From assembly GCA_012521625.1 (NCBI GenBank), contig JAAYLY010000023.1, positions 1-32,217 of the forward strand: 32,217 nucleotides of DNA. The letters are read 5' to 3'. The notes beneath the pieces are model-generated. The model was not told the origin of the DNA, did not search any database, and saw nothing but the letters and a program-made list of their open reading frames with translations. The DNA comes from Tissierellia bacterium (GTDB taxonomy: Bacteria > Bacillota > Clostridia > Tissierellales > Tissierellaceae). The translations under genes and the position numbers were made by a program. Shown in pieces: positions 1 through 6,827 of this stretch (positions are counted from its first letter, which is position 1; the number at the start of each line of letters is the position of its first letter).

Positions 1-401
1 CCATTGATGGTAGGATAAACGCTGGTTAAGGCTGCCCGCTGTATACCCTTGATCCTCTTCACTATAAATAGGCCTCCTGCAAGGATGGCCCCAGTGCTAC
101 CAGCAGATACGATTACATCCCCTTTACCTTCTGTTAAGGCCTTCATTCCTACTACTAGGGAAGAATTCTTCTTCCTCCTAATGGCAAAGGCCGGGTCCTC
201 TTCATTGCTGATGACCTCATCAGCATGGAGGATTTCCACCTTCTCCTTCTTATAATCATACTTTTTAAGCTCAGCTCGGATTAAGTCCTCCTTACCCACG
301 ATTAGTAAGTCTATATCATATTCCTTTAAGGCATCTATGGCTCCCCTTACAATTTCAGATGGAGCATTGTCTCCACCCATACCATCAATAATAACCCTCA
401 T
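1..401 (-). CDS. plsX: Phosphate acyltransferase PlsX (partial, C-terminus beyond window)
   Basis: PlsX makes acyl-phosphate from acyl-ACP, the first step of the PlsX/PlsY route to phosphatidic acid; it is a peripheral membrane enzyme. Only the first ~133 residues are present. The N-terminus reads MRVIIDGMGGDNAPSEIVRG, the signature opening of the family, followed by GDVIVSAGSTGAILAGG around residues 93-109, the conserved glycine-rich region. Start is ATG at 401 with AGGAGG six bases upstream. It lies after rpmF, the usual Firmicutes order, but rpmF is closed by its own terminator and plsX has its own promoter. fapR, which sits between rpmF and plsX in many relatives, is absent here. Identification is secure; the remaining two thirds cannot be judged. 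Confidence 0.95.
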   Translation of the reverse strand, partial: MRVIIDGMGGDNAPSEIVRGAIDALKEYDIDLLIVGKEDLIRAELKKYDYKKEKVEILHADEVISNEEDPAFAIRRKKNSSLVVGMKALTEGKGDVIVSAGSTGAILAGGLFIVKRIKGIQRAALTSVYPTIN

Positions 402-442
402 CTTAGTCCTCCTACCTACGGAAATTAGTAGTACTGATAATT

Positions 443-471
443 AATATATATTAGACCGGTAAAAAAATCAA
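443..471 (-). promoter_or_regulatory. Predicted sigma-A promoter of plsX
   Basis: Read on the minus strand, TTGATT (471-466) and TATATT (448-443) are separated by 17 bases, a good vegetative promoter arrangement. It sits after the rpmF terminator and about 40 bases before the plsX start codon. A partial palindrome at 425-440 falls at the expected transcription start (see findings). Confidence 0.6.
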
Positions 472-521
472 CAGAATCTAGTAAAATCTTATTTTCATCT
501 ATTAAATCCCCGAATTGATGA

Positions 522-556
522 AAGAAAAAAAGATAGTGATAAGAATCACTATCTTT
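522..556 (-). terminator. Rho-independent terminator of yceD-rpmF
   Basis: A perfect 12-bp stem (arms 529-540 and 545-556, loop of 4) is followed on the minus strand by a run of six T residues (530-525, partly within the stem). It begins six bases after the rpmF stop codon, so it closes the yceD-rpmF unit and separates it from plsX. Confidence 0.9.
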
Positions 557-561
557 ACTTA

Positions 562-741
562 CTACTCAACATCAACAACTTCCCTACCCTTATAGTATCC
601 GCATGATCTGCATACCCTGTGTGGAAGTTTTGGCTCATGACATTGTGGACATTCAGTTATAGTAGCTTTATTTAATCTATAAGCTGAAGCTCTCCTCTTA
701 TCCCTTCTAGCTTTAGAAGTTTTACGCTTAGGTACTGCCAT
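562..741 (-). CDS. rpmF: 50S ribosomal protein L32
   Basis: Small zinc-ribbon protein of the large ribosomal subunit. The 59-residue product starts MAVPKRKTSKARRDKRRASA, typical of bacterial L32, and carries CPQC (31-34) and CRSC (44-47), the four-cysteine, zinc-binding form rather than the cysteine-free paralogue. Start is ATG at 741 with a strong AGGAGGTG. That ribosome binding site overlaps the 3' end of yceD, whose stop lies only 12 bases away, so the two are translated from one message. The length is normal for the family. The pairing with yceD upstream and plsX downstream is conserved across bacteria. Confidence 0.97.
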   Translation of the reverse strand: MAVPKRKTSKARRDKRRASAYRLNKATITECPQCHEPKLPHRVCRSCGYYKGREVVDVE

Positions 742-753
742 CTATAACACCTC

Positions 754-1266
754 CTATTCATCTAGAAAAAAATCCTTCAGTTTCTCCAATCTTGGATCGA
801 TATAATCATCTTCACAGTTACATCTTTCCTTATTAAGATCTGCTCCGCATTTATCGCATAGACCTTTACAGTTCTCATCACATAGGGTTTTCATTGGTAA
901 AGATGAAGTTACTTCAAGTAGGATATACTTATCTAAGTATAAAATACCCTCTTCGTAATAGATTATATCATCGTCTTCCTCTTCTTCAGTTGGCTTATGA
1001 TTCTCTTCAAGCTTAGCAGAAAAAGATGTATTTACCTCATTTACCGTATTTTTAAAACAGCGGGCACACTTGGTTTCATATTTATACTGAATATCAGCAT
1101 TTATTATATACGAGCCATCAACCTTGTAAATTGCACCACTATACCCAATAGGTTCGATAATCTGAAATTCATCGTTCTTTGAATCGAAGGCATCAGGACT
1201 TATCTCACCATTAAAGGGATACACCTTATCTGCTGACTTGAAAAACTTAATCAAGTCAATTTTCAA
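754..1266 (-). CDS. yceD: YceD family (DUF177) protein, large-subunit rRNA accumulation factor
   Basis: YceD/DUF177 proteins are associated with 23S rRNA accumulation or processing and are almost always encoded directly before rpmF, as here. The 170-residue product has a beta-rich N-terminal half, CARCFKN near residue 68, an acidic stretch (EEEEDDDIIYYEE), and a cysteine-rich C-terminal part (CDENCKGLCDKCGADL, then CNCE) that probably binds a metal. The start is TTG at 1266, with AAGAGGTG seven bases upstream; no better ATG exists. The perfect-consensus promoter just upstream serves this gene and rpmF. The family assignment is firm; the molecular role in Gram-positives is inferred from homologues. 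Confidence 0.9.
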   Translation of the reverse strand: MKIDLIKFFKSADKVYPFNGEISPDAFDSKNDEFQIIEPIGYSGAIYKVDGSYIINADIQYKYETKCARCFKNTVNEVNTSFSAKLEENHKPTEEEEDDDIIYYEEGILYLDKYILLEVTSSLPMKTLCDENCKGLCDKCGADLNKERCNCEDDYIDPRLEKLKDFFLDE

Positions 1267-1296
1267 CTAACTTCACCTCTTAAACTAACAAAGATT

Positions 1297-1325
1297 ATTA
1301 TATAAAGGTGATCAAATTTTGTCAA
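1297..1325 (-). promoter_or_regulatory. Perfect-consensus sigma-A promoter of yceD-rpmF
   Basis: On the minus strand TTGACA (1325-1320) and TATAAT (1302-1297) are both exact consensus, with a 17-base spacer. The -35 begins three bases after the ackA stop codon, and I see no terminator between ackA and this promoter. This should drive high, constitutive expression of rpmF, as suits a ribosomal protein. Confidence 0.88.
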
Positions 1326-1328
1326 GAA

Positions 1329-2528
1329 TTATCTGTTTTGTACTAGCTCTAATGTATCCCTAGCAATCATCAATTCTTCGTTAGTTGGTATTACCATGAT
1401 AGTAACTCCACCAATGTTCTTGCTAACTATAGCCTCTTCTCCCCTAACATTGTTTAGTTCCTTATCGATAACTATATTTAAAAACTCTAAGCCATTGCAG
1501 ATAAGCTCTCTCATGCTAGCTGAGTTTTCACCTATACCAGCAGTAAATACCAATACATCTATACCGCACATTTGAGCAGCGTAAGCAGCTATATATTTTC
1601 TTACCCTGTTAGCGAAGATATCTAGAGCTAATTTAGCCCTTTCATTTCCTTCTTCAGCAGCAATTTCTAAGTCTCTAAAGTCACTACTTACTCCTGAGAT
1701 ACCTAGAACTCCTGACTTTTTATTTAGCATATTGTTAACTTCTTCGAAAGTTAAACCTTCTTTTTCCATTAGGAATGGGATTATAGCTGGGTCGATGTCT
1801 CCAGATCTAGTACCCATAGTAAGACCTTCTAATGGAGTAAAGCCCATTGATGTATCTATTGATTTTCCACCTTTAACAGCAGTAACGCTGGAACCATTTC
1901 CTAAGTGGGCAGTAACGATTTTTAAATCCTTAATATCCTTACCTAAGATTTCTGCAGCCCTTTGAGAAACATATTTATGGGAAGTACCGTGGAATCCATA
2001 TCTTCTAATCTTATATTTCTCATAGTATTCATATGGTAATGGATAGATGTAGTTATCCGCTGGAATAGTTTGGTGGAAGGCTGTGTCAAATACTGCCACC
2101 ATTGGTGTATCTGGCATCAATTCTTGACATGCTTCGATACCCATAATGTTTGGTGGGTTATGTAATGGAGCTAAGTCGATATTTCTTTCTAATGCAGCCA
2201 TTACTTCCTCATCTATGATTACTGAATTAGCGAAATCCTCTCCACCGTGAACAACCCTATGGCCAACGGCTCCGATTTCATCCATGGATTTAATAGCACC
2301 ATATTTTTCATCTATGATTGCTTCTAGAACTAACTCTAGAGCCCTCTTATGGTCTTTCATAGGTTCTTCAATGATGACTCTTTCTTTTCCAGTTGTATCA
2401 TGTTTAATCCTAGAACCTTCAATACCTATTCTTTCTACAAGTCCCTTTGCTAAAACTTTCTCTCCATTCATATCTATTAATTGATATTTCAATGAAGATG
2501 AACCACAGTTAATTACTAGTATATTCAT
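1329..2528 (-). CDS. ackA: Acetate kinase
   Basis: Converts acetyl phosphate plus ADP to acetate plus ATP, the substrate-level ATP step of acetogenic fermentation; cytosolic. The family motifs appear in order: NCGSSSLKYQLI at the N-terminus, GHRVVHGG (~90), VFDTAFHQ containing the catalytic Asp (~147), YGFHGTSHKYVS with the catalytic His (~177), AHLGNGSS (~206), TMGTRSGDIDP (~238) and FTAGIGEN (~328). The length of 399 residues is normal. Two in-frame ATGs lie close together, at 2534 and 2528. The AGGAGG at 2541-2536 is one base from the first and seven from the second, so 2528 (MNILVINCG) is preferred. pta is not adjacent. It has its own promoter and is divergent from tmcAL. Confidence 0.96.
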   Translation of the reverse strand: MNILVINCGSSSLKYQLIDMNGEKVLAKGLVERIGIEGSRIKHDTTGKERVIIEEPMKDHKRALELVLEAIIDEKYGAIKSMDEIGAVGHRVVHGGEDFANSVIIDEEVMAALERNIDLAPLHNPPNIMGIEACQELMPDTPMVAVFDTAFHQTIPADNYIYPLPYEYYEKYKIRRYGFHGTSHKYVSQRAAEILGKDIKDLKIVTAHLGNGSSVTAVKGGKSIDTSMGFTPLEGLTMGTRSGDIDPAIIPFLMEKEGLTFEEVNNMLNKKSGVLGISGVSSDFRDLEIAAEEGNERAKLALDIFANRVRKYIAAYAAQMCGIDVLVFTAGIGENSASMRELICNGLEFLNIVIDKELNNVRGEEAIVSKNIGGVTIMVIPTNEELMIARDTLELVQNR

Positions 2529-2561
2529 TTTCATTCCTCCTCTTGTAACTTCACTATTACA

Positions 2562-2590
2562 ATATTAGTACATTCCCATTAAAAAATCAA
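2562..2590 (-). promoter_or_regulatory. Predicted sigma-A promoter of ackA
   Basis: On the minus strand TTGATT (2590-2585), a 17-base spacer, then TAATAT (2567-2562), ending about 33 bases before the ackA start codon. Its -35 hexamer is identical to the one proposed for plsX. Confidence 0.6.
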
Positions 2591-2636
2591 CGCTTTAATT
2601 ATGTTTTTCCACTATAGTATTTTTATACCAGCTTTA

Positions 2637-2645
2637 TGTTATAAT
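2637..2645 (+). promoter_or_regulatory. Predicted extended -10 promoter of tmcAL
   Basis: TGT followed by TATAAT forms an extended -10 element with no convincing -35 upstream. It would give a leader of about 90 bases before tmcAL. In the leader the ten-base word TAAGAATAAA occurs twice (2685-2694 and 2722-2731), with no function I can assign. Confidence 0.45.
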
Positions 2646-2742
2646 TGAAATAATCTTATACATGGATGTTTAAATAGGGAATTTTAAGAATAAAACTTAG
2701 GAATATGCTTACAAATACATCTAAGAATAAACGGAGGCAAGT

Positions 2743-3996
2743 ATGAAAGTCGTCAGCTTTATTACAGAATATAACCCATTTCATTTTGGACATAAGTATC
2801 ACTTAGAAAAATCCTTAGAAATTTCAGGTGCCACCCACTCTATAGCCCTTATGAGCGGCTCCTTCCTACAAAGGGGGGAGCCCTCCCTAGTGGACAAGTG
2901 GACTAAGGCCAAGATGGCAGTGGAAAATGGGGTAGACTTAGTCCTAGAACTCCCTTTTATATATGCCTGTCAAACGGCAGAGCTCTTCGCCCTAGGAGGG
3001 GTTAGGATCCTGGAGTCCCTAAATATAGTTGATTATTTAGTCTTTGGCAGTGAAAGGGGTAATCTCCAGCCCTTAGACCATATAGCTCAGGTCCTTGTTG
3101 AGGAGCCAAAGGACTATAGGAAGGCCCTAAAATCCTATCTAGATGAGGGCCTATCCTTTCCTGCAGCCAGAAGCCTAGCCCTGGAGGATTATTTTAAGGA
3201 AAGAAATCCAGAAAAAATTGAAGGCTATGATTACAAAGAAATCCTCCGCCAATCTAATAACATCCTAGGAATCGAATACCTAAAGGCCTTAAAGAAAATC
3301 CACTCTAAGATTAAACCCCTGACCATTAAAAGGGTTGGTTCCGACTATAAGGAAGAAAGGCTTAAATCAAATTTTGCATCAGCTACAGCCATTAGAAAGG
3401 GGATCCTTGAAAAGGGACTAGGATCAATAAGGGACTATGTACCCACCTACACCTATAAATTATTGGAGGATTTCTATATTAAATATAAAGCCTTTAATGA
3501 CCTTGACAATTACCTTCCCATCATCAAATACCTCCTTCTAACTATGGGGCCAGCAGAAATATCTAGCTACTTAGATGTGGAAGCCGGCTTGGAAAATAGG
3601 CTGGTGGAAAAGTCCTTTTCTTCTAGGACCATGGACCAGCTTATAGATAGTATATCCACAAGACGGTACCCTAAAACTAGGATTCAGAGGATCCTGATCC
3701 ACCTCCTAATGGACCTTAAGGCTGAAATGGTGGAAAGCTATTACAATTCCCAGGTTCCCTATATCAGGTTCCTGGCAGCCAATAAAAAAGGTTTAGAGTT
3801 ATTGAAATTGATTAAGGAAAGGTCCCAAATCCCTATCCTTAATAAGTTCGCCCACTATGAAAGGCTATTGGATGAAAGCTTCCACCCCTTCATCCAATGT
3901 GAAAGGAAGGCAACGGACCTATATTACCTAGGATTGGGTATCGTAGATTACAATAATATGGATTATAAGACATCTCCTTATATAAAAAGGGATTAA
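2743..3996 (+). CDS. tmcAL: tRNA(Met) cytidine acetate ligase TmcAL (YlbM)
   Basis: TmcAL activates acetate with ATP and transfers it to the wobble cytidine of elongator tRNA-Met, forming N4-acetylcytidine. The 417-residue product begins MKVVSFITEYNPFHFGHKYH, the nucleotidyltransferase signature with HFGH as the HxGH motif. MSGSFLQRGEPSLVDKW follows at ~38 and the SATAIRKGI region at ~217, all characteristic of the family. Length is normal. Start is ATG with GGAGG seven bases upstream. It is divergent from ackA and precedes ylbJ by 63 bases, a conserved Firmicutes neighbourhood (ylbM/ylbJ/coaD). Using acetate as substrate next to acetate kinase is suggestive, but the family is encoded near ackA in only some genomes. 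Confidence 0.93.
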   Translation: MKVVSFITEYNPFHFGHKYHLEKSLEISGATHSIALMSGSFLQRGEPSLVDKWTKAKMAVENGVDLVLELPFIYACQTAELFALGGVRILESLNIVDYLVFGSERGNLQPLDHIAQVLVEEPKDYRKALKSYLDEGLSFPAARSLALEDYFKERNPEKIEGYDYKEILRQSNNILGIEYLKALKKIHSKIKPLTIKRVGSDYKEERLKSNFASATAIRKGILEKGLGSIRDYVPTYTYKLLEDFYIKYKAFNDLDNYLPIIKYLLLTMGPAEISSYLDVEAGLENRLVEKSFSSRTMDQLIDSISTRRYPKTRIQRILIHLLMDLKAEMVESYYNSQVPYIRFLAANKKGLELLKLIKERSQIPILNKFAHYERLLDESFHPFIQCERKATDLYYLGLGIVDYNNMDYKTSPYIKRD

Positions 3997-4002
3997 ATTA
4001 AG

Positions 4003-4052
4003 CTCCTTTCCTCATACTTATATTTCTTTATAAATATAATTTAGGAAAGGAG
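4003..4052 (+). promoter_or_regulatory. Hairpin occluding the ylbJ ribosome binding site
   Basis: Arm 4003-4012 (CTCCTTTCCT) is an exact complement of 4043-4052 (AGGAAAGGAG), which is the ylbJ Shine-Dalgarno sequence. Between them a second exact stem pairs 4018-4025 with 4032-4039 around a six-base loop. The message from tmcAL would therefore fold into an 18-bp, two-part hairpin that hides the ribosome binding site. A CATAC element at 4013-4017, similar to a sporulation sigma-E -10, lies between the two 5' arms. The pairing is directly visible; the regulatory meaning is inference. Confidence 0.65.
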
Positions 4053-4059
4053 TGATTTT

Positions 4060-5253
4060 ATGGGTCTTTCATTATATATAAGAAACAACCTAAAGAATAA
4101 ATTCTTTCAAATTATAATCCTCATCCTTATAGTTTCCCTAGTTCGAAATCCAGCCCAGGGAATCGAGAGCGCCAGAAACGGCCTCAACCTCTGGTTCAAC
4201 ATCCTCCTACCTACCCTACTGCCCTTTTTTATACTGTCAGAACTATTCATAGCCTCAGGCCTAGTAAGCTACTTCGGCCGACTCCTAGGACCGATAATGA
4301 AGCCGGTATTTGGTATCTCTGGTGAGGGGGCCTTTCCACTAATCATGAGCTTCGTCTCCGGCTACCCAGTAGGGGCTAAATTAAGCTCCAGATTAAGGTC
4401 CCTAAAGCTAATCAGCAGGGCTGAGGGGGATAGGCTGGTGACCCTGGCCTCCACATCCGGTCCCCTATACATACTAGGTGCCGTATCCATTGGAATGCTA
4501 TCCATCAACTACCTAAATGGCCTATTTTTAATACCCCACTACCTAGGGGCCATAACCGTAGGACTAATCTTTAGCCTACTTATTAGGGATAAGTCTACTA
4601 ATGGAAAGATAAAACAGCCTCCATCCTTGGTCTTACCAGAGGCAAAAAATAAGTCCCTACCCATCATCATAGCAGATAGCGTCAAAGATGGGATAAACTC
4701 CATCCTACTAATAGGCGGCTTCGTCGTCATCTACAACGTCATAATTGACATCCTTCTAAATTCACCTGTCTTTAAAGCAGTAATAGTTCTACTCTCTAAG
4801 ACCCTGAAGCAAGATCCTAGGTTGATAGAAGGAATCTTTGCCGGCTTTATAGAACTAACTACCGGCTGTAGTAAGATAGCAGCCCTAGATATAGAGTTGA
4901 TCTACCGAATCCTAGCCATTAACTTCATCCTAGGCTGGGGAGGCCTATCCATAATCAGTCAGGCCATTAGCTTCATCAGCCAAACGGATATTAACATCAA
5001 GCTATATTTAATATCTAAATTTCTCCATGCCATAATAGCAAGCCTGTATACCTATATACTCTATATCCTCCATTATAAGGATATAATAATTCCCTCCTCC
5101 ATAGGGGGTAAAATAAGGCAAGGGGTCTTTTCCTTTAAGTATTGGCTGGAAAACATCTATTTTTCCAGCAAGATGGCCATGCTGATTTGTATCTTTTTCA
5201 TCATCCTAAGCCTATTAACCTACAATATTTCCCTTGCAAAAATAAAGAAATAG
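4060..5253 (+). CDS. ylbJ: Sporulation integral membrane protein YlbJ
   Basis: YlbJ is a polytopic membrane protein needed for proper spore formation in Bacillus subtilis, where it is made in the mother cell; its transport role is unproven. The 397-residue product has about eight hydrophobic segments. It carries the nucleoside-recognition-type (Gate) motifs GLNLWFNILLPTLLPFFILS (~38-57) and SFVSGYPVGAKLSSRL (~98-113), then TLASTSGPLYILGAVSIG (~128-145) and a second half-repeat near FIELTTGCSKIAAL (~265). Length is normal. Start is ATG with AGGAAAGGAG seven bases upstream, held in the hairpin described separately. Its 3' end converges on the coiled-coil gene with only 10 bases between them. 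Confidence 0.9.
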   Translation: MGLSLYIRNNLKNKFFQIIILILIVSLVRNPAQGIESARNGLNLWFNILLPTLLPFFILSELFIASGLVSYFGRLLGPIMKPVFGISGEGAFPLIMSFVSGYPVGAKLSSRLRSLKLISRAEGDRLVTLASTSGPLYILGAVSIGMLSINYLNGLFLIPHYLGAITVGLIFSLLIRDKSTNGKIKQPPSLVLPEAKNKSLPIIIADSVKDGINSILLIGGFVVIYNVIIDILLNSPVFKAVIVLLSKTLKQDPRLIEGIFAGFIELTTGCSKIAALDIELIYRILAINFILGWGGLSIISQAISFISQTDINIKLYLISKFLHAIIASLYTYILYILHYKDIIIPSSIGGKIRQGVFSFKYWLENIYFSSKMAMLICIFFIILSLLTYNISLAKIKK

Positions 5254-5283
5254 GAGCTAGAGGCTAGTTGCCTCTTAACTCCT
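5252..5283. terminator. Hairpin between converging ylbJ and the coiled-coil gene
   Basis: An interrupted stem (5252-5256 with 5279-5283; 5259-5264 with 5270-5275; loop 5265-5269) spans the ylbJ stop codon and the last codons of the opposite gene. Both flanks are moderately T-rich in the outgoing direction. A shared terminator for the two convergent genes is the likely role, although neither T-tract is strong. Confidence 0.55.
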
Positions 5284-5707
5284 TCCTGTTTTCGTTTAGT
5301 TGAACTATTAAATCCTTTAAGTATTCTTGGGTTTCCAGCAGTAAACTATCGGCATACTCCATAGCCCCAAGCCTTATTTCCTTAGCAGTAGTTTGGGCCT
5401 TAGTGATAATCTCCTCTGCCCTTTCCTTAGCTGCCTTAGTTATACCCTCCTGCTCTATAAGCTCCTCCAGCCTATATTCAGCCTCATTTAGGATGTTGTC
5501 CGCATCCTTTTGGGCTTCAGCTAATATCCTCTGTTTTTCCTCCTTGATCCACATGGCCTGCTTAATCTCATCGGGTAATCTAATTCTAATTTCCTTTATA
5601 ATATCCAATATTTCCTCAGCATCAACTAAAACCCTATTGGATAGGGGGACGCTTGTCCCTTCTTCAACTATTTCCTCAAGTTCGTCTAGTAATTTTAAAA
5701 CATCCAT
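5264..5707 (-). CDS. Coiled-coil protein downstream of coaD (subunit-H / DivIVA-like architecture)
   Basis: A 147-residue protein of unknown function found after coaD in many Clostridia. It is almost entirely helical: an N-terminal segment MDVLKLLDELEEIVEEG, then from about residue 50 to 125 a continuous charged coiled coil rich in EAE/KAKE repeats (ILAEAQKDADNILNEAEYRL and similar). It has no signal peptide, membrane helix or catalytic motif. The pattern resembles V-type ATPase subunit H or F-type subunit b stalks and DivIVA-like proteins, and such genes are often labelled 'ATPase' on that basis alone. The ATG at 5707 directly abuts the coaD stop codon, so it is translationally coupled to coaD, with the Shine-Dalgarno in coaD's last codons. 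A structural or scaffold role is only a guess. Confidence 0.75.
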   Translation of the reverse strand: MDVLKLLDELEEIVEEGTSVPLSNRVLVDAEEILDIIKEIRIRLPDEIKQAMWIKEEKQRILAEAQKDADNILNEAEYRLEELIEQEGITKAAKERAEEIITKAQTTAKEIRLGAMEYADSLLLETQEYLKDLIVQLNENRKELRGN

Positions 5708-6190
5708 TTATATGCCCCCTTTAAATTTATTAATTAATGCATCTTCTACTACCTTGGGTACAAAACAGGATATTCTTCCTCTATAGGATGCTACCTCTTT
5801 TACTACACTGGAACTTAAAAATACATGTTCTGGACTAGACATCATAAAAAAGGTATCCAGCTCTTCATAGATCTTCCTATTGACTAAGGCCATTTGCATC
5901 TCATATTCAAAATCCGATACTGCCCTTAAACCCCTTACGATATTAGAACAGCCCTTCTTCCTGGCATAATCTACTAGTAATCCTGAAAAGGAATCTATTT
6001 CCACATTTGGAATATCCTTAGTTGTTTCTTTTAAAAGCTGGATCCTCTCCTCTACTGTAAAAAGGCCCTTTTTTCCTTGGTTATTAAGCACTGCAATAAT
6101 TACTCCATCGAATTTCTTACTACATCTTTCGATAATATCTAAGTGTCCATTTGTTACAGGATCAAAACTTCCTGGGTAAATTACCTTCAT
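5708..6190 (-). CDS. coaD: Pantetheine-phosphate adenylyltransferase
   Basis: Adenylates 4'-phosphopantetheine to dephospho-CoA, the fourth step of coenzyme A synthesis; a cytosolic hexamer. The 160-residue product starts MKVIYPGSFDPVTNGHLDII, containing the TxGH nucleotidyltransferase motif (15-18). NIVRGLRAVSDFEYEMQMAL (~86-105) and FLSSSVVKEVASYRG (~124-138), the ISSS-type ATP-binding motif, are also intact. Length is exactly typical. Start is ATG with TAGGAGGT upstream; this ribosome binding site overlaps the end of rsmD, which stops nine bases away. The rsmD-coaD pair is conserved in Firmicutes. The other CoA enzyme in the window, coaBC, lies in a separate operon. Confidence 0.97.
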   Translation of the reverse strand: MKVIYPGSFDPVTNGHLDIIERCSKKFDGVIIAVLNNQGKKGLFTVEERIQLLKETTKDIPNVEIDSFSGLLVDYARKKGCSNIVRGLRAVSDFEYEMQMALVNRKIYEELDTFFMMSSPEHVFLSSSVVKEVASYRGRISCFVPKVVEDALINKFKGGI

Positions 6191-6199
6191 GTCTACCTC

Positions 6200-6754
6200 C
6201 TAAGTCCATTTTAAAAAGCTAATAGTCTTAGCCTTATACTTCCTCTCGTCTACCTTTTTAAATCTAAATACTTCCTCCTCAAATAGGTGACGGCTGTCAT
6301 GCTCTACAATCAATAAGCCATCCTCTGCTAGGATTTTCAACTCAGCTATTCTTTCTATAACCTCCATAAGTAGCCCTATTTTATCATAGGGCGGGTCTAA
6401 ATATATATAATCGAACTTTAAGTCCTTCTTTTTAAGTGTCTTTAAGGCCCTTAATGCATGGGATTTTAAAATTTCAGCGGAATCCATCAATTTAGTATGC
6501 ATTAAGTTCTCCCTAATGGCTATGATGCTCTTAGGGTTAACATCTACAAAGTAGGCTATCTTAGCCCCCCTACTTAAAAATTCAATCCCTATGGAGCCGG
6601 AACCGGCAAAAAGGTCTAACACCCTTGCCTCTGGACCTATAGGTCCTAAGATGTTAAAAAGGGATTCCTTGATCTTATCTTCAGTTGGCCTAACATCCAT
6701 GCCCTTAGGGGCAATTAGTCTATGTCCTTTTCTTAAACCTGATATAACCCTCAA
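6200..6754 (-). CDS. rsmD: 16S rRNA (guanine(966)-N2)-methyltransferase
   Basis: RsmD methylates G966 of 16S rRNA in the assembled small subunit using S-adenosylmethionine. The 184-residue product shows RPTEDKIKESLFNIL (~22-36), the SAM-binding motif LDLFAGSGSIGIEFLSRGA (~46-64), and the catalytic DPPY of YLDPPYDKIG (~118), all in the expected order. The start is TTG at 6754, encoding the typical MRVISG opening, with AGGAG seven bases upstream; no ATG gives a better fit. It begins a small unit with coaD and the coiled-coil gene, 73 bases after recG, and a promoter is proposed in that gap. Confidence 0.94.
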   Translation of the reverse strand: MRVISGLRKGHRLIAPKGMDVRPTEDKIKESLFNILGPIGPEARVLDLFAGSGSIGIEFLSRGAKIAYFVDVNPKSIIAIRENLMHTKLMDSAEILKSHALRALKTLKKKDLKFDYIYLDPPYDKIGLLMEVIERIAELKILAEDGLLIVEHDSRHLFEEEVFRFKKVDERKYKAKTISFLKWT

Positions 6755-6792
6755 ATTTAAGCTCCTTTATTTTATTATATTTTATCAGAAAT

Positions 6793-6820
6793 ATTCTACC
6801 ATATTTAGGATTTAAAACAA
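6793..6820 (-). promoter_or_regulatory. Possible internal promoter for rsmD-coaD
   Basis: In the recG-rsmD gap, on the minus strand, TTGTTT (6820-6815), a 16-base spacer, then TAGAAT (6798-6793). No terminator separates recG from rsmD, so read-through may also occur. Confidence 0.45.
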
Positions 6821-6827
6821 ATATCTT

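Noticed and set aside
1329..2528. ackA without adjacent pta as an anomaly
   Set aside because: Separation of pta and ackA is common in Firmicutes, and the window does not show the rest of the genome.
4035..4040. TATAAT just before ylbJ as a vegetative promoter
   Set aside because: The transcript would begin within the Shine-Dalgarno itself, leaving no usable leader, and no -35 is present at the right distance.
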